From Tropicimonas isoalkanivorans (lineage in GTDB: Bacteria; Pseudomonadota; Alphaproteobacteria; Rhodobacterales; Rhodobacteraceae): 64,000 nucleotides of DNA. The notes under the pieces are model-generated. The model made no database searches, was not told the DNA's origin, and worked only from the letters and a program-made list of their open reading frames with translations. The stretch covers positions 310,001-374,000 of the forward strand of contig NZ_FOLG01000001.1 of assembly GCF_900112335.1 (NCBI RefSeq), in the 5' to 3' direction. Positions 34,987 through 45,523 of this stretch are shown in pieces (the first letter of the stretch is position 1; each line of letters opens with the position of its first letter). The translations under genes were made by a program, and so were the position numbers.

Positions 34987-35760
34987 CTACCGATTTTCCT
35001 TATTGTAGCGATGGATGACCGTCAGGCCGTGCATCGTCAGGTCGTCCTCGATCATGTCGAACAATACATCGCCCTGTGAGAACAGCGGCGCAAGCCCTCC
35101 GGTGCCGATGATCTTCATCGGTCGGTCCCGTTCGGCCAGGATTCGGCCGCAAATCTCTCGCACCAGCCCGATGTACCCCCAGAACACGCCGGATTGCATG
35201 CAGGCCACGGTATTGGTGCCGATCACGCGTTGCGGCTTGGTGATATCGACATGGGGCAGCGCAGCGGCGGCAAGGTGCAGGGCCTCAAGGCTGAGGTTCA
35301 CGCCGGGCGCGATCACGCCACCGATATAGGCACCGTCCTTGGAAACCACGTCGAAGGTTGTCGCCGTGCCGAAGTCGACCACGATCAGGTCGCCGCCGTG
35401 GCGGTCGAAGGCACCGGCGGTATTGACCAGACGGTCGGGACCGACCTGAGCGGCCGGGTCCACGCGCGGGGGATTTGGCAGCAGGCAATCCGGTTTACCC
35501 ACGACGATGGGCCGGCAGTTGAAGTAGCGATCGGCAAGAACGCGGAGGTTGAAGACCACGCGCGGGACAGTCGAGGAGATGATGACCTCATCGATTTCGA
35601 TCGGCAGGCCGTGGTGCTCCATCAGCGTTGAGAACCAGACGAAATACTGATCCGAGGTACGCTGGTGCTCTGTGGCGGTCCTCAACGTGGTCAGGAACTT
35701 GGTGCCATCCCACACGGAGAAGACGGTGTTGGTATTGCCGGTGTCGATGCAAAGAAGCAT
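34987..35760 (-). CDS. coaX: Type III pantothenate kinase CoaX
   Basis: First enzyme of coenzyme A synthesis, of the ASKHA-fold type III class (257 residues). N-terminal phosphate-loop motif is MLLCIDTGNTNTVFSVWDG; further motifs are VGPDRLVNTAGAF and VVDFGTATTFDVV, and GGVIAPGVNLSLEALH. It needs a monovalent cation and is not feedback-inhibited in known members. It directly abuts rnj. The birA stop is 181 bases upstream of its start, a gap with no clear gene. Confidence 0.95.
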   Translation of the reverse strand: MLLCIDTGNTNTVFSVWDGTKFLTTLRTATEHQRTSDQYFVWFSTLMEHHGLPIEIDEVIISSTVPRVVFNLRVLADRYFNCRPIVVGKPDCLLPNPPRVDPAAQVGPDRLVNTAGAFDRHGGDLIVVDFGTATTFDVVSKDGAYIGGVIAPGVNLSLEALHLAAAALPHVDITKPQRVIGTNTVACMQSGVFWGYIGLVREICGRILAERDRPMKIIGTGGLAPLFSQGDVLFDMIEDDLTMHGLTVIHRYNKENR

Positions 35761-35941
35761 GGGGCCGTGCCTTGGGGTTGGGGCGGTGGTCAGGTTGGCT
35801 CAGAGTAAGACGCCCGATCTTTTGGGCAAGTCGGGTGTGAGCCCCATTCCCAGGCAGGGTGTCCGTTTCCGGTCCTGCGGCCGGGAGGGCTGCCGACGCG
35901 CGCAGTCGGCAAGGGGCGTTTGGGACGCATGCTCAGGCCAG

Positions 35942-36706
35942 TCAGAAGAAAATGTCCGCAGCGGCAATGCTGCGCTTGCCGTTCGGCGTGGCCAGAACGA
36001 TGTTGCCGGTTGCGTCGATGGTTTCGAAGATGCCGGAAACCTCCCCGGAGGCCATGCGCGCAACCACCGTTTCACCGATACGTGCGGCGCGGGCGAGCCA
36101 GGCCTCGCGGATCGGTGCGAATCCGAAAGTCGTGAGCTGCGCTTCTTGCCGCGCATAGGCGGGGGCGAGCGCGTGGAGGAACTCCTCAGGTGTGACCGCG
36201 GCACCGGTTTCCCCCAGGAGGGACACGGGACGGACCGCGCCCTGCTCCAACCGGGACGGGTTTGGCGCGTCGGCAAGGTTCACGCCGATCCCGATCGAGA
36301 GGAAACTCACCTGCCCGCCTTGCGCCGCAGATTCCAACAGAATGCCAGCGACCTTGCCACCGTTCAGCAGTACGTCGTTCGGCCACTTTAAAGAAAAAGG
36401 ATCGGTGCGCCCTGTGACGGCGACAAAGGCGTCATAGAGCGCGAGCGCGGCGACGAAGCTTCGCAGTGCGGCCTGTTCCGCGCCGAGGGAGGGTCGCGTG
36501 ACCAGTGTCGCGGCGAAATTGCCCGATGGCCCCACCCAGGTGCGCCCGCGTCGGCCCCGCGCATCCGTCTGTTCAAGCGCCATGACCCACGTCGGCCCAC
36601 GCAGGTCCGGCGCGCGCCGGGCGGCTTCCGCCATGGTGCTATCGACACGGGGCAGCACAACGCGGTCGTAGCCGTCAGGCCAGTCGTTTGCAAAAGGCCT
36701 GGTCAC
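35942..36706 (-). CDS. birA: Biotin-[acetyl-CoA carboxylase] ligase BirA
   Basis: Attaches biotin to the carrier domain of acetyl-CoA carboxylase. Motifs: GRRGRTWVGPSGNFAATLVT (biotinyl-AMP site) and SLKWPNDVLLNGGKVAGIL. There is no N-terminal helix-turn-helix, so it is a group I ligase without repressor function. The start is uncertain: GTG at 36706 gives 254 residues and the family-like N-terminus, whereas a GTG at 36751 has a close AGGGA but adds 15 atypical residues. A birA-like frame ends the Paracoccus complex I operon as well. Confidence 0.9.
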   Translation of the reverse strand: MTRPFANDWPDGYDRVVLPRVDSTMAEAARRAPDLRGPTWVMALEQTDARGRRGRTWVGPSGNFAATLVTRPSLGAEQAALRSFVAALALYDAFVAVTGRTDPFSLKWPNDVLLNGGKVAGILLESAAQGGQVSFLSIGIGVNLADAPNPSRLEQGAVRPVSLLGETGAAVTPEEFLHALAPAYARQEAQLTTFGFAPIREAWLARAARIGETVVARMASGEVSGIFETIDATGNIVLATPNGKRSIAAADIFF

Positions 36707-36939
36707 GGTTGCATTACCCGGAACGAATGTCGGCGCTCCGCTTCGAAGCACCGGTCCCTGATTGGCAGCGCGGGACGCTTCCGAGTGTCAGTCAGATAAT
36801 CCACGGGCCGAGGTCCGGTGCTTTCGAGCCCCCGAGGGCGTCCGGGAGATACGCCAGGACCGCTCATATTATGCGCTTCCGCACTCGAGTGGCCGGCGCG
36901 GATGTCGTATCCACGCGCAAAGCCGCGCGGGTCGTCAGC

Positions 36940-38385
36940 TCAGTTGACGACAAGAGAGGCCGCCGCGTTCGCGGCCAGGCCGTCCACCCCGAACAGGTTG
37001 ATGACGCCCGCCACCATGATCAGCGCCGAGACCATGAGCACAACCCATTGGGCACCGTTCATGGAACCGTCGATCTGCTCCGCCTCTTCAGAACCGAAGT
37101 ACATGTAGTAGACGATCCGCAGGTAATAGAAGGCCGAGATCACCGACCCCACGGCACCGAGCGCCGCAAGCCACGGGAGACCCGCGTCGAGGGCGGCCGT
37201 CAGCACCGCGAACTTGCCAAAGAAGCCTACGAGCGGCGGCACGCCAGCGAGGCTGAACAGCAGCACCAGCATGGCGAGCGCGGTCAGCGGTTCCTTTCGC
37301 GATAGGAGGGAGACACCGTCGATGCGGGTCACGTGCTGACCGTCGCGCTCCATGGACAGGATGAAGGCGAAGGTGCCGACGTTCATGGTCACATAGATCG
37401 CCATGTAGATCAGCATCGCCGTCACACCGGCCTGGGTACCAGCGGCGAGCCCAATCAAGGCAAAGCCCATATGCGAGATGGACGAATAGGCCATTAGCCG
37501 TTTGATGTCCCGCTGGCCGATACCGGCGATGGCGCCGAGGAAGATCGACAACACCGCCATCAGCGCCACGATCTGCTGCCAGTCGGCGACAGCCTGACCG
37601 AAAGCGTCGTGCATCGCGCGGGCGAACATCGCCATGGCCGCCATCTTGGGCGCGGAGGCGAAGAAGGCCGTCACCGGCGTCGGCGCGCCTTCGTAGACGT
37701 CAGGCGTCCACATGTGGAACGGCACTGCGGAGACCTTGAACGCGAAGCCCGAGATCATGAACGTCAGGCCGAGCAGAAGGCCGATGCCGACGTGACCGTC
37801 GTTGGCCGCGGCAAAGATGTCCCGGAAGACCGTCGAGCCGGCGTAGCCGTAGGTGAGCGACGCACCATAGAGCAGCAGGCCCGAGGAGAGCGCGCCCAGG
37901 GTGAAGTACTTCAGGCCGGCTTCCGTGGACTTCAGGCTGTCTCGGCGGATTGCCGCGATAACGTAGAGCGACAGCGATTGCAGCTCGAGCCCCATATAGA
38001 GCGTGATCAGGTCGCCTGCCGACACCATGACCATCATGCCGACTACAGCGAGCGCGATCAGAACCGGATATTCGAAGTGCTGAATCCCGCGCCGCGAGAA
38101 GAACCCCTCCGACAGAACCAGAACGATCGCCGCTGCAAGCAGAAGCGTGACTTTGGCGAAGCGGGCGAAGGCATCGTCCACAAACATGCCGTTGAAGGCG
38201 ACGTTGGTGGCGGATCCGGCAAGCGAGATCCAGACGGCCACGGCCACCAAGACAGCCGCGGTCAGCCAGCAAAGCAGTGACGCCGCCGCGTCCTTGCTCG
38301 TCCAGACAGCGCCGAGCAACGCCACCATGGCGTAGAGCGCCAGGAACAGCTCGGGCATGATGATTGCAAGATCGGTCGATGTCAT
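36940..38385 (-). CDS. nuoN: NADH-quinone oxidoreductase subunit N
   Basis: Antiporter-like proton-pumping membrane subunit of complex I, 481 residues with about 14 helices. Conserved charged-helix motifs include [39 protein letters not shown] and [20 protein letters not shown]. It lies 1 base after nuoM and ends the complex I structural genes. The following 233 bases to the birA start contain no gene that I can support. Confidence 0.96.
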   Translation of the reverse strand: MTSTDLAIIMPELFLALYAMVALLGAVWTSKDAAASLLCWLTAAVLVAVAVWISLAGSATNVAFNGMFVDDAFARFAKVTLLLAAAIVLVLSEGFFSRRGIQHFEYPVLIALAVVGMMVMVSAGDLITLYMGLELQSLSLYVIAAIRRDSLKSTEAGLKYFTLGALSSGLLLYGASLTYGYAGSTVFRDIFAAANDGHVGIGLLLGLTFMISGFAFKVSAVPFHMWTPDVYEGAPTPVTAFFASAPKMAAMAMFARAMHDAFGQAVADWQQIVALMAVLSIFLGAIAGIGQRDIKRLMAYSSISHMGFALIGLAAGTQAGVTAMLIYMAIYVTMNVGTFAFILSMERDGQHVTRIDGVSLLSRKEPLTALAMLVLLFSLAGVPPLVGFFGKFAVLTAALDAGLPWLAALGAVGSVISAFYYLRIVYYMYFGSEEAEQIDGSMNGAQWVVLMVSALIMVAGVINLFGVDGLAANAAASLVVN

Positions 38386-38386
38386 C

Positions 38387-39937
38387 TCAGTGGTCTCCGG
38401 CCAGGGCGACCTCGGTCGCTGGCGTGTAGTCGTTCAGGGCGACCTCATACTGGCCGATAAGGTTTTCGACCGCCGGGCCAATCACATCGGTCACGAGCGA
38501 GGGGTAGACGCCCAGGAGCAGGGTCATGGCCACCAGCGGAGCAAAGATTGCCTTTTCCCGCCCGGTCATGTCGGAAATGGTCTTCAGGCTCTCCTTGATG
38601 AGCTTGCCCAGCATGACGCGACGGTAGAGCCAGAGCCCGTAGCAAGCCGAGAAGATCACGCCGGAGGTGGCCACGACCGCCACCCAGGTGTTCACCTGGA
38701 AGATCGCCATCAGCGTCAGGAACTCGCCTATGAAGCCGGATGTGCCGGGCAGCCCCACGTTGGCCATGGTGAACAGCAGGAAGATCAGCGCGTAGACCGG
38801 CATCCGCACGGCCAACCCGCCGTAGGCCGCGATTTCGCGGGTGTGCATCCGGTCATAGACGACGCCCACGACAAGGAAGAGCGCACCGGAGACGAAGCCG
38901 TGGCTCAGCATCTGGAAGATCGCGCCGTCCAACCCCTGCTGGTTCACGGTGAAGATCCCCATGGTGACGTAGCCCATGTGGGCGACGGAACTGTAGGCGA
39001 TGAGCTTCTTCATGTCCTCCTGCGCAAGCGCCACCAGCGAGGCGTAGACGATGGCGATGGCCGAGAGCCAGAAGACAAAGGTGGACATGACTTCCGACCC
39101 GACCGGGAACATCGGCAGCGAGAAGCGAAGGAAGCCGTAGCCACCCATCTTCAGAAGGATCGCGGCCAGAACCACGGAGCCGGCGGTGGGCGCCTGCACG
39201 TGGGCGTCCGGCAGCCAGGTGTGCACGGGCCACATCGGCATCTTCACCGCGAAGGAAGCGAAGAAGGCAAGGAAGAGCATGGTCTGCAGGCCGCCGACCA
39301 CCTGGATACCAAGCACCGGGAAAGTCTCGGACGCGAAGGTGTGTTCGAGCAGCGCGGCGATGTCGGTCGTGCCGGCATCTACGTACATGGCGACCATCGC
39401 CACCAGCATCAGCAGCGAGCCGAGGAAGGTATAGAGGAAGAACTTGAAGGCCGCATAGATGCGGTCCTTGCCGCCCCAGATGCCGATGATCAGGAACATC
39501 GGGATCAGCCCGCCTTCGAAGAAGAGGTAGAACAGCACCAGGTCGAGCGCGGTGAAGACGCCCAGCATGAGGCTCTCCAGCACGAGGAAGGCGATCATGT
39601 ACTCCTTCACCCGTACCTTCACGTCCCAGCAAGCCGCGATGGTGATGGGCATGAGGAAGGTCGTCAGCATCACGAACAGGATCGAGATACCGTCGACGCC
39701 CATCTTGTAGTGCAAGCCCATCAGCCAGCTGCGATCCTCGACGAACTGGAACTCGGTCACGGACGGGTCAAAGCCCCCGAGCAGGAACAGCGAGATGAAG
39801 AAGGTCGCCAGCGTCGCGATGAAGGCGAGCCATTTTGCGTTGCGCTGTGCCGCCTCGTCTTCGCCCTTGAGGAAGAGAGCCAGGATGAGCGCTGCGATCA
39901 GCGGCAGGAAGACGATGATGGAGATCAGATTCTGCAT
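38387..39937 (-). CDS. nuoM: NADH-quinone oxidoreductase subunit M
   Basis: Antiporter-like membrane subunit of complex I, 516 residues. Key helices: [18 protein letters not shown] (conserved Glu), [20 protein letters not shown] and [16 protein letters not shown], all expected of NuoM. It lies 4 bases after nuoL and is followed directly by nuoN. A long open frame on the opposite strand here is a GC-rich shadow. Confidence 0.97.
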   Translation of the reverse strand: MQNLISIIVFLPLIAALILALFLKGEDEAAQRNAKWLAFIATLATFFISLFLLGGFDPSVTEFQFVEDRSWLMGLHYKMGVDGISILFVMLTTFLMPITIAACWDVKVRVKEYMIAFLVLESLMLGVFTALDLVLFYLFFEGGLIPMFLIIGIWGGKDRIYAAFKFFLYTFLGSLLMLVAMVAMYVDAGTTDIAALLEHTFASETFPVLGIQVVGGLQTMLFLAFFASFAVKMPMWPVHTWLPDAHVQAPTAGSVVLAAILLKMGGYGFLRFSLPMFPVGSEVMSTFVFWLSAIAIVYASLVALAQEDMKKLIAYSSVAHMGYVTMGIFTVNQQGLDGAIFQMLSHGFVSGALFLVVGVVYDRMHTREIAAYGGLAVRMPVYALIFLLFTMANVGLPGTSGFIGEFLTLMAIFQVNTWVAVVATSGVIFSACYGLWLYRRVMLGKLIKESLKTISDMTGREKAIFAPLVAMTLLLGVYPSLVTDVIGPAVENLIGQYEVALNDYTPATEVALAGDH

Positions 39938-39941
39938 TGTC

Positions 39942-42116
39942 TCAGTTCCCCGCGATCGTCATCCAGGTGACAAGGACGATGATGCCCAACACCATGGCGA
40001 ACGCGTAGTGGTAGAGGTATCCGCTCTGCGCTCGGCCCGCGAGCCGGGTGAAGAACGGAATGATTCCCATGGCCAGCCCGTTGATGGCGCCGTCTATCGT
40101 GGTTCCGTCGCCCTTCTTCCAGAGCGTGCGCCCAAGCGCCCGGACGGGACGCACGAAGATCGCGTCGTAAATCTCGTCGAAGTACCACTTGTTGAGCAAG
40201 AAGAGGTACAGCGGCCGCTGGTTCTCGGCCAGCTTGCCCGGCAGGTCCGGCCGACGGATGTAGAACAGGAAGGCCGTCCCAAAACCGATCAGCATGGCGA
40301 TGAAGGGGCTGACCTTGACCCAGACCGGCGCCGCGTGGGCGTTGTCCAGCACATGGTTGTCCGGCCCAAAGTAGATCGCGCCCTCGCCCGGCGCCCCGCC
40401 GAAGGCAGCATGGTGCTCCTCGGCTTCTTCGCCCGCGACGTTTTCCACCACGCCACCAGCCTCGGTGGCGTCCTCGGCGATGGCTTCGACGGCTCCGTCG
40501 CCGTGGCCTTCGGTTGCCGCCTCGCCATGACCTTCGGCCGCGTCGCCGTCGGTCGCTGCCTCCGCGTGAACCTCGCCGGCAAGCGGAATGCCATAGAAGC
40601 GCGCGACCTGGTCGGTATGACCGAAGAAGGAACCATGCCACAGCATTCCGGAGAAGATGGCACCCGCCGCCAGAACATAGAGCGGGATGAGCATGGACTT
40701 CGGGCTCTCGTGGGCGTGCTCGTGCGTGTGTTTGTTGCCGCGCGGCTCGCCGTGGAAGGTCAGGAACATCAGGCGCCACGAGTAGAAGGACGTCATCAGC
40801 GCGGCCACGACCAGCGACCAGAAGGCGAAGTTCGATGCCACCGTGCCGCCACCCCAGGCGCTCTCGATGATCGCGTCCTTGCTGAGGAAGCCGGCGAAAC
40901 CGATGGAGGTCAGCGGAATGCCGACGCCGGTGATTGCGAGCGTGCCGATCATCATGATCCAGTAGGTGACCGGGAACTTGTCCTTCAGCCCGCCGTAGTT
41001 CCGCATGTCCTGCTCGTGGTGCATCCCGTGGATGACCGAGCCCGCGCCGAGGAACAGCATCGCCTTGAAGAAGGCATGGGTCAGCAGGTGGAACATGGCG
41101 GCGGAATACATGCCGACGCCGGCGGCAACGAACATGTAGCCGAGCTGCGAACAGGTCGAGTAGGCGATGACGCGCTTGATGTCGTTCTGCACCAGGCCAA
41201 TGGTCGCCGCGAAGAAGGCGGTGATGGCACCGATGTAGACAATGAAAGTAGCCGCTCCCGGCGCGAATTCGATCAGCGGCGACATGCGACAGACGAGGAA
41301 GACACCCGCCGTGACCATGGTGGCAGCGTGGATCAGCGCCGAGACTGGCGTCGGGCCTTCCATCGCGTCCGGCAGCCAGGTGTGGAGCAGGAATTGTGCC
41401 GATTTTCCCATGGCGCCGACGAAGAGCAGGAAGGCGAGCAGGTTCGCCGCGTTCCAGTCGGTCCAGAGGAAGCTTATGGTGCTTTCCGCCAATGTCGGCG
41501 CGGCGGCAAAGACGTCGTCCATCGCAACCGAGTCGACCATGAAGAAGAGCCCGGCGATCCCGAGCGCGAAGCCGAAGTCGCCGACGCGGTTGACGATGAA
41601 GGCCTTCATGGCGGCCTCGCCCGCGCTCTCCTTCTTGTAGTAGAAGCCGATCAGCAGGTAGGAGGCCAGGCCCACGCCTTCCCAGCCGAAGAACATTTGC
41701 ACAAGGTTGTCGGCGGTCACCAGGGCCAGCATGGCGAAGGTGAAGAGCGACAGGAAGGCGAAGAAGCGGGCGCGGTAGGGTTCGTCTTCGGGGAACTGGC
41801 TGTCATGCGCCATGTAGCCGAAGCTGTAGAGGTGTACGAAGGCCGAAACGGTGGTCACGACCACCAGCATGATCGCGGTGAGCCGGTCGAGGCGGATCGC
41901 CCAGTCGGCTTCCAGCGTGCCGGAGTCGATCCAGCGGAGGATGAAGATGTGCTCGGTCACGCCGTCGTGGCTGAAGAAGATGATCCAACTCAGAAAGCAC
42001 GATAGGAACAGAAGCGCCGTCGCCGTGATCTGCCCCGACCGTTCGCCGATCAGCCGCCAGAACAGGCCGCAGATGATGGCGCCGATAAGCGGAGCGAAGA
42101 GGATGATGGTTGCCAT
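39942..42116 (-). CDS. nuoL: NADH-quinone oxidoreductase subunit L
   Basis: Largest antiporter-like subunit of complex I, 724 residues against about 610-700 usually. Family motifs: [53 protein letters not shown]. It ends in the C-terminal amphipathic arm and last helix. Between about residues 513 and 594 there is an inserted Ala/Glu/His-rich stretch (for example [17 protein letters not shown]) just before the arm. That segment probably lies in the soluble loop. It is 6 bases after nuoK and 4 before nuoM. Confidence 0.96.
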   Translation of the reverse strand: MATIILFAPLIGAIICGLFWRLIGERSGQITATALLFLSCFLSWIIFFSHDGVTEHIFILRWIDSGTLEADWAIRLDRLTAIMLVVVTTVSAFVHLYSFGYMAHDSQFPEDEPYRARFFAFLSLFTFAMLALVTADNLVQMFFGWEGVGLASYLLIGFYYKKESAGEAAMKAFIVNRVGDFGFALGIAGLFFMVDSVAMDDVFAAAPTLAESTISFLWTDWNAANLLAFLLFVGAMGKSAQFLLHTWLPDAMEGPTPVSALIHAATMVTAGVFLVCRMSPLIEFAPGAATFIVYIGAITAFFAATIGLVQNDIKRVIAYSTCSQLGYMFVAAGVGMYSAAMFHLLTHAFFKAMLFLGAGSVIHGMHHEQDMRNYGGLKDKFPVTYWIMMIGTLAITGVGIPLTSIGFAGFLSKDAIIESAWGGGTVASNFAFWSLVVAALMTSFYSWRLMFLTFHGEPRGNKHTHEHAHESPKSMLIPLYVLAAGAIFSGMLWHGSFFGHTDQVARFYGIPLAGEVHAEAATDGDAAEGHGEAATEGHGDGAVEAIAEDATEAGGVVENVAGEEAEEHHAAFGGAPGEGAIYFGPDNHVLDNAHAAPVWVKVSPFIAMLIGFGTAFLFYIRRPDLPGKLAENQRPLYLFLLNKWYFDEIYDAIFVRPVRALGRTLWKKGDGTTIDGAINGLAMGIIPFFTRLAGRAQSGYLYHYAFAMVLGIIVLVTWMTIAGN

Positions 42117-42122
42117 GCCCGG

Positions 42123-42428
42123 TTACCCCTTCATGTTCGAAACTTCTTCAACCGCGATCGTGCCACGCACGCGGAAGAAGCAGACCAGGATCGCGAGACC
42201 GATGGCCGCCTCGGAGGCAGCGACGGTCAGGACGAAGAGCGTGAAAATCTGACCCGTCAAATCCCCGAGGAAGGATGAGAAGGCGACGAGGTTGAGGTTG
42301 ACCGACAGCAGCACCAGTTCGATCGACATCAGGATGATGATGACGTTCTTCCGGTTCAGGAAGATGCCGAAAATCCCGATGACGAACAGCGTCGCCGCGA
42401 CAGCCAGGTAATGTTCCAGTTGAACCAT
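42123..42428 (-). CDS. nuoK: NADH-quinone oxidoreductase subunit K
   Basis: Three-helix membrane subunit of 101 residues. The conserved [18 protein letters not shown] helix carries the key Glu, and [20 protein letters not shown] the second. GGGGGA lies 6 bases before the ATG at 42428. The 118 bases between nuoJ and this start are longer than other nuo gaps and contain short inverted repeats. Confidence 0.96.
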   Translation of the reverse strand: MVQLEHYLAVAATLFVIGIFGIFLNRKNVIIILMSIELVLLSVNLNLVAFSSFLGDLTGQIFTLFVLTVAASEAAIGLAILVCFFRVRGTIAVEEVSNMKG

Positions 42429-42546
42429 GCGCGGTCCCCCGATCCTTGTCTCCGCCTGTCGGCGGGTCTCGTCCTCGCCCCGAAAGGCGGATTTGGTCTT
42501 CTCCGCCGGCGTGGCGGCGATTGCATTCGAGCCAGATGGCGGCGGC

Positions 42547-43164
42547 TTACAGCCCCTGCCCCGGCTTCACGTCCTTCAGCTCCAGTGTCTTGGCTGGATC
42601 ACGGTACATCTGGGCCAGCACGTCTTGCCGCTTGATGTCCTTGCGGTGGCGCAGGGTCAGGACGATCGCGCCGATCATGGCGACCAGCAGGATCAGCCCG
42701 GCAAGCTGGAACAGAATGAAGTAGCGGTCATAGAGCAGCAGGCCGAGCGCGGCGGTGTTGTGCGGTCCGGCCCCTTCCGGCGTACCCATGGGCAGCTCGT
42801 GCAGTGCAACGCCGCCACCGAGTTCCCAGGTGCCGAAGGCCATGGCGAGTTGCATGATCAGCACCAGCCCGATCACCAGTGCCAGCGGCAGGTAACTCGC
42901 CATCTCAGCCCGAAGTTCGGCAAAATCGACGTCGAGCATCATGACCACGAAGAGGAACAGCACCGCGACCGCGCCCACGTAGACGATGATAAGCAGCATG
43001 GCGACGAACTCCGCCCCCAGCAGCACCATCAGCCCGGCCCCGGAAAGAAAGGCGAGGATCAGCCAGAGCACGGAGTGCACCGGGCTTTTGGAGACCACGG
43101 TGAACACGCCGCCCGTAAGGAGCGTCAGCGCGAAGAGGTAGAATACGAACTGGACGACGGTCAT
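42547..43164 (-). CDS. nuoJ: NADH-quinone oxidoreductase subunit J
   Basis: Five-helix membrane subunit of 205 residues. The conserved third helix appears in [30 protein letters not shown]. The C-terminal tail is polar ([20 protein letters not shown]). It begins 3 bases after the stop of the carboxymuconolactone-decarboxylase-like gene and is followed by a 118-base gap to nuoK. Confidence 0.95.
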   Translation of the reverse strand: MTVVQFVFYLFALTLLTGGVFTVVSKSPVHSVLWLILAFLSGAGLMVLLGAEFVAMLLIIVYVGAVAVLFLFVVMMLDVDFAELRAEMASYLPLALVIGLVLIMQLAMAFGTWELGGGVALHELPMGTPEGAGPHNTAALGLLLYDRYFILFQLAGLILLVAMIGAIVLTLRHRKDIKRQDVLAQMYRDPAKTLELKDVKPGQGL

Positions 43165-43167
43165 GGG

Positions 43168-43569
43168 TCAGCCTTCCTCTTTCGCGGCGATCTCGGACTG
43201 GGCGATTTGCATCGCCTTGGTCATCGCGGGCACCCCGCCGAAGACCGACATCTGGCCGATCACCTCGGCAATTTCCTGTGGTGTGGCGCCGGCTTCCAGC
43301 GCGTGACGCACTGTTACGGCAATCTGTTGATCCACCTGCGCGCCTTGCGCCACCAGCGCGCCCAGCGTCACGAAGAGGCGCGTCTTGGCGTCCAGCCCGC
43401 CGGGATTGAACGTCTTCCCGAAGGTCATTTCCATCGCGTCCTTCGGCATCGTCGGCAGGTAGGCGGACATGTCCGGCATCTGGAATTTCTCCAGCGCCGG
43501 GTTCATCGCCTTCGCCATCTCCTGGCTCTGCACGATCATCGACTGGAAGAGCTTGGTGAAGTCGGTCAT
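43168..43569 (-). CDS. Carboxymuconolactone-decarboxylase/AhpD-like protein inside nuo
   Basis: A 133-residue soluble helical protein. The family core is visible as [57 protein letters not shown], which aligns with carboxymuconolactone decarboxylases and AhpD. It contains no cysteine at all, so AhpD-type peroxidase chemistry is excluded. The N-terminal 40 residues are Met-rich ([20 protein letters not shown]). It overlaps the nuoI stop by 4 bases and precedes nuoJ by 3, so it is made with complex I; a role in its assembly is possible but unproved. Confidence 0.85.
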   Translation of the reverse strand: MTDFTKLFQSMIVQSQEMAKAMNPALEKFQMPDMSAYLPTMPKDAMEMTFGKTFNPGGLDAKTRLFVTLGALVAQGAQVDQQIAVTVRHALEAGATPQEIAEVIGQMSVFGGVPAMTKAMQIAQSEIAAKEEG

Positions 43570-44060
43570 CTGTAAGGCGCGTCCAACTCAATGCTGCGGG
43601 CGATCTCCGCCTCCCAGCGTTCGCCGTTCTCCAGGAGCTTCTCCTTGTTATAGAAGAGCTGCTCGCGGTTCTCGGCGGTGAATTCGAAGTTTGGCCCCTC
43701 GACGATGGCATCAACAGGACAAGCTTCCTGGCAGAAGCCGCAATAGATGCACTTGGTCATGTCAATGTCGTAGCGCGTGGTGCGGCGCGAACCGTCGGCG
43801 CGCGGCTCTGCGTCGATCACGATGGCTTGCGCCGGACAGATCGCCTCGCAAAGCTTGCAGGCGATGCAACGCTCCTCCCCGTTGGGATACCGGCGCAGCG
43901 CGTGCTCGCCGCGGAAGCGCGGGCTCAGCGGCCCCTTTTCGTGGGGGTAGTTCACGGTCGCTTTCGGCGCCAGGAAGTATTTCATCCCGAGCTGAAAGCC
44001 CTTGAGCATATCCAGCAGCAGGAAGTACTTGCCGGCCCGTTTCCAGTCGATTGCCGTCAT
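43566..44060 (-). CDS. nuoI: NADH-quinone oxidoreductase subunit I
   Basis: Peripheral-arm ferredoxin-type subunit carrying clusters N6a and N6b, 164 residues. Two motifs: [15 protein letters not shown] and [15 protein letters not shown]. The N-terminal amphipathic part ([20 protein letters not shown]) is typical of the alphaproteobacterial and mitochondrial TYKY type. It lies 3 bases after nuoH. Confidence 0.97.
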   Translation of the reverse strand: MTAIDWKRAGKYFLLLDMLKGFQLGMKYFLAPKATVNYPHEKGPLSPRFRGEHALRRYPNGEERCIACKLCEAICPAQAIVIDAEPRADGSRRTTRYDIDMTKCIYCGFCQEACPVDAIVEGPNFEFTAENREQLFYNKEKLLENGERWEAEIARSIELDAPYR

Positions 44061-44063
44061 GGG

Positions 44064-45101
44064 TCAGCCTCCAATCGCCCAGCGGGCCCAGAAGCCGCCG
44101 AGAACCTCGAATTTCGCCAGGAAGGAGATCAGCACCACCCAGCCGAGCGACATCGGAAGGAACACCTTCCAGCCGATCCGCATGAGCTGGTCATAGCGGT
44201 AGCGCGGCACGATGGCCTTGACCATGGCGAAGATGAAGAAGAAGAAGCACATCTTCAGAACCATCCAGAGGACGCCGTCGGGCAGCCCCGGAATGGGCGA
44301 CAGCCAGCCGCCGAAGAAGAGCAGCGTTACCAGTGCACACATCAGCACGATGGCAACGAGTTCGCCCATCATGTAGAGCAGGAAGGGCGTGGACGAGTAT
44401 TCCACCTGGTAGCCCGCCACCAGCTCCGATTCCGCCTCCGGCAGGTCGAACGGCGGACGGTTCGTCTCGGCCAGCGCCGAGATGAAGAAAAGGAACACCA
44501 TGGGCAGGTGCGGCAGCCAGTACCAGTTGAAGAACCCGAAGGAGCCGTCCTGCGCCCGCACGATATCTGTGAAGTTCAGCGAGCCGGTGGAGATCACCAC
44601 CCCGATGATGATGAGGCCGATGGAGACCTCGTAGGAGATCATTTGCGCCGCTGAGCGCAGCGAACCAAGGAAGGGATACTTCGAGTTCGACGCCCAGCCG
44701 CCCATGATGACGCCATAGACCTCCAGGCTCGACATGGCGAAGACGTAAAGGATCGCCACGTTCAGATCCGCGATGGCCCAGCCGTCGCCGAAGGGGATCA
44801 CCGCCCAGGCGATCACGGCCAGCACGAAGGAGATCATCGGCGCCAATAGGAACACCGCCCTGTCGGCACCCGCGGGGACCACGATTTCCTTGGCAATGTA
44901 CTTCAGGAAGTCCGCGAAAGATTGCAGCAGACCGAAAGCGCCCACCACGTTCGGGCCCTTGCGCATCTGGACCGCCGCCCAGACCTTGCGGTCCGCGTAC
45001 ATCAGGAAGGCCAGGCTCACGAACAGGATCGTGACGAACAGCAGGATCTGCGCCACCACAAGCACCAGAATTCCCAGATTCGATTGCAGAAAATCAGCCA
45101 T
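44064..45101 (-). CDS. nuoH: NADH-quinone oxidoreductase subunit H
   Basis: Eight-helix membrane subunit forming part of the quinone chamber, 345 residues. Motifs include [20 protein letters not shown], the loop [20 protein letters not shown] and [20 protein letters not shown], all strongly conserved. It is followed by nuoI with 3 bases between and preceded by a small lipoprotein gene. Confidence 0.97.
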   Translation of the reverse strand: MADFLQSNLGILVLVVAQILLFVTILFVSLAFLMYADRKVWAAVQMRKGPNVVGAFGLLQSFADFLKYIAKEIVVPAGADRAVFLLAPMISFVLAVIAWAVIPFGDGWAIADLNVAILYVFAMSSLEVYGVIMGGWASNSKYPFLGSLRSAAQMISYEVSIGLIIIGVVISTGSLNFTDIVRAQDGSFGFFNWYWLPHLPMVFLFFISALAETNRPPFDLPEAESELVAGYQVEYSSTPFLLYMMGELVAIVLMCALVTLLFFGGWLSPIPGLPDGVLWMVLKMCFFFFIFAMVKAIVPRYRYDQLMRIGWKVFLPMSLGWVVLISFLAKFEVLGGFWARWAIGG

Positions 45102-45116
45102 GGTGCCTCATCTTCC

Positions 45117-45518
45117 TCAGACAGTCGGTATGCCCCGTTCGGCGCAATCGGCGACGGCCACTTCCGCGTCGATTGTCTGCGCCCCTTCGGGGAGTGCTGG
45201 CGAGACCGTGTAAACCGCATCCGCTCGCCAAACGCCAGAGTCTTGTGCGAGCCTTGTGCGCACATGTCGCGCGAAACCGTAGCCCCGGATCAGGGCGTAT
45301 TGAGCGGCCGCGCAGGCGGTGTAGTCCTGCACGTCCTGTGTATCGCGCGCGCCTTCCATCTCGACGATGAAACTGACGAGATCGTCGTCGAGAAGGCGTG
45401 TCTCGATGCCGCGGTAGACCGGCGCGAAAGGGGCCGACTCGCGAGGTGCTGGCGCGCCATCGGCGCATCCCGCCAACGCGGCTATCGCCAGCGCCACCCC
45501 CACCGTTTGCCGCCCCAT
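45117..45518 (-). CDS. Small lipoprotein in the nuo operon, unknown function
   Basis: A 133-residue exported protein with a lipobox: MGRQTVGVALAIAALAGCAD, with Cys18 as the lipid site. The mature part has no recognised domain; it contains two further cysteines (DYTACAAAQYALI and VADCAERG), which could form a disulfide. It starts 5 bases after the nuoG stop and ends 15 bases before nuoH, so it is translated within the operon. Accessory frames at this position occur in related alphaproteobacterial nuo operons; the role is unknown. Confidence 0.78.
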   Translation of the reverse strand: MGRQTVGVALAIAALAGCADGAPAPRESAPFAPVYRGIETRLLDDDLVSFIVEMEGARDTQDVQDYTACAAAQYALIRGYGFARHVRTRLAQDSGVWRADAVYTVSPALPEGAQTIDAEVAVADCAERGIPTV

Positions 45519-45523
45519 GCGGC

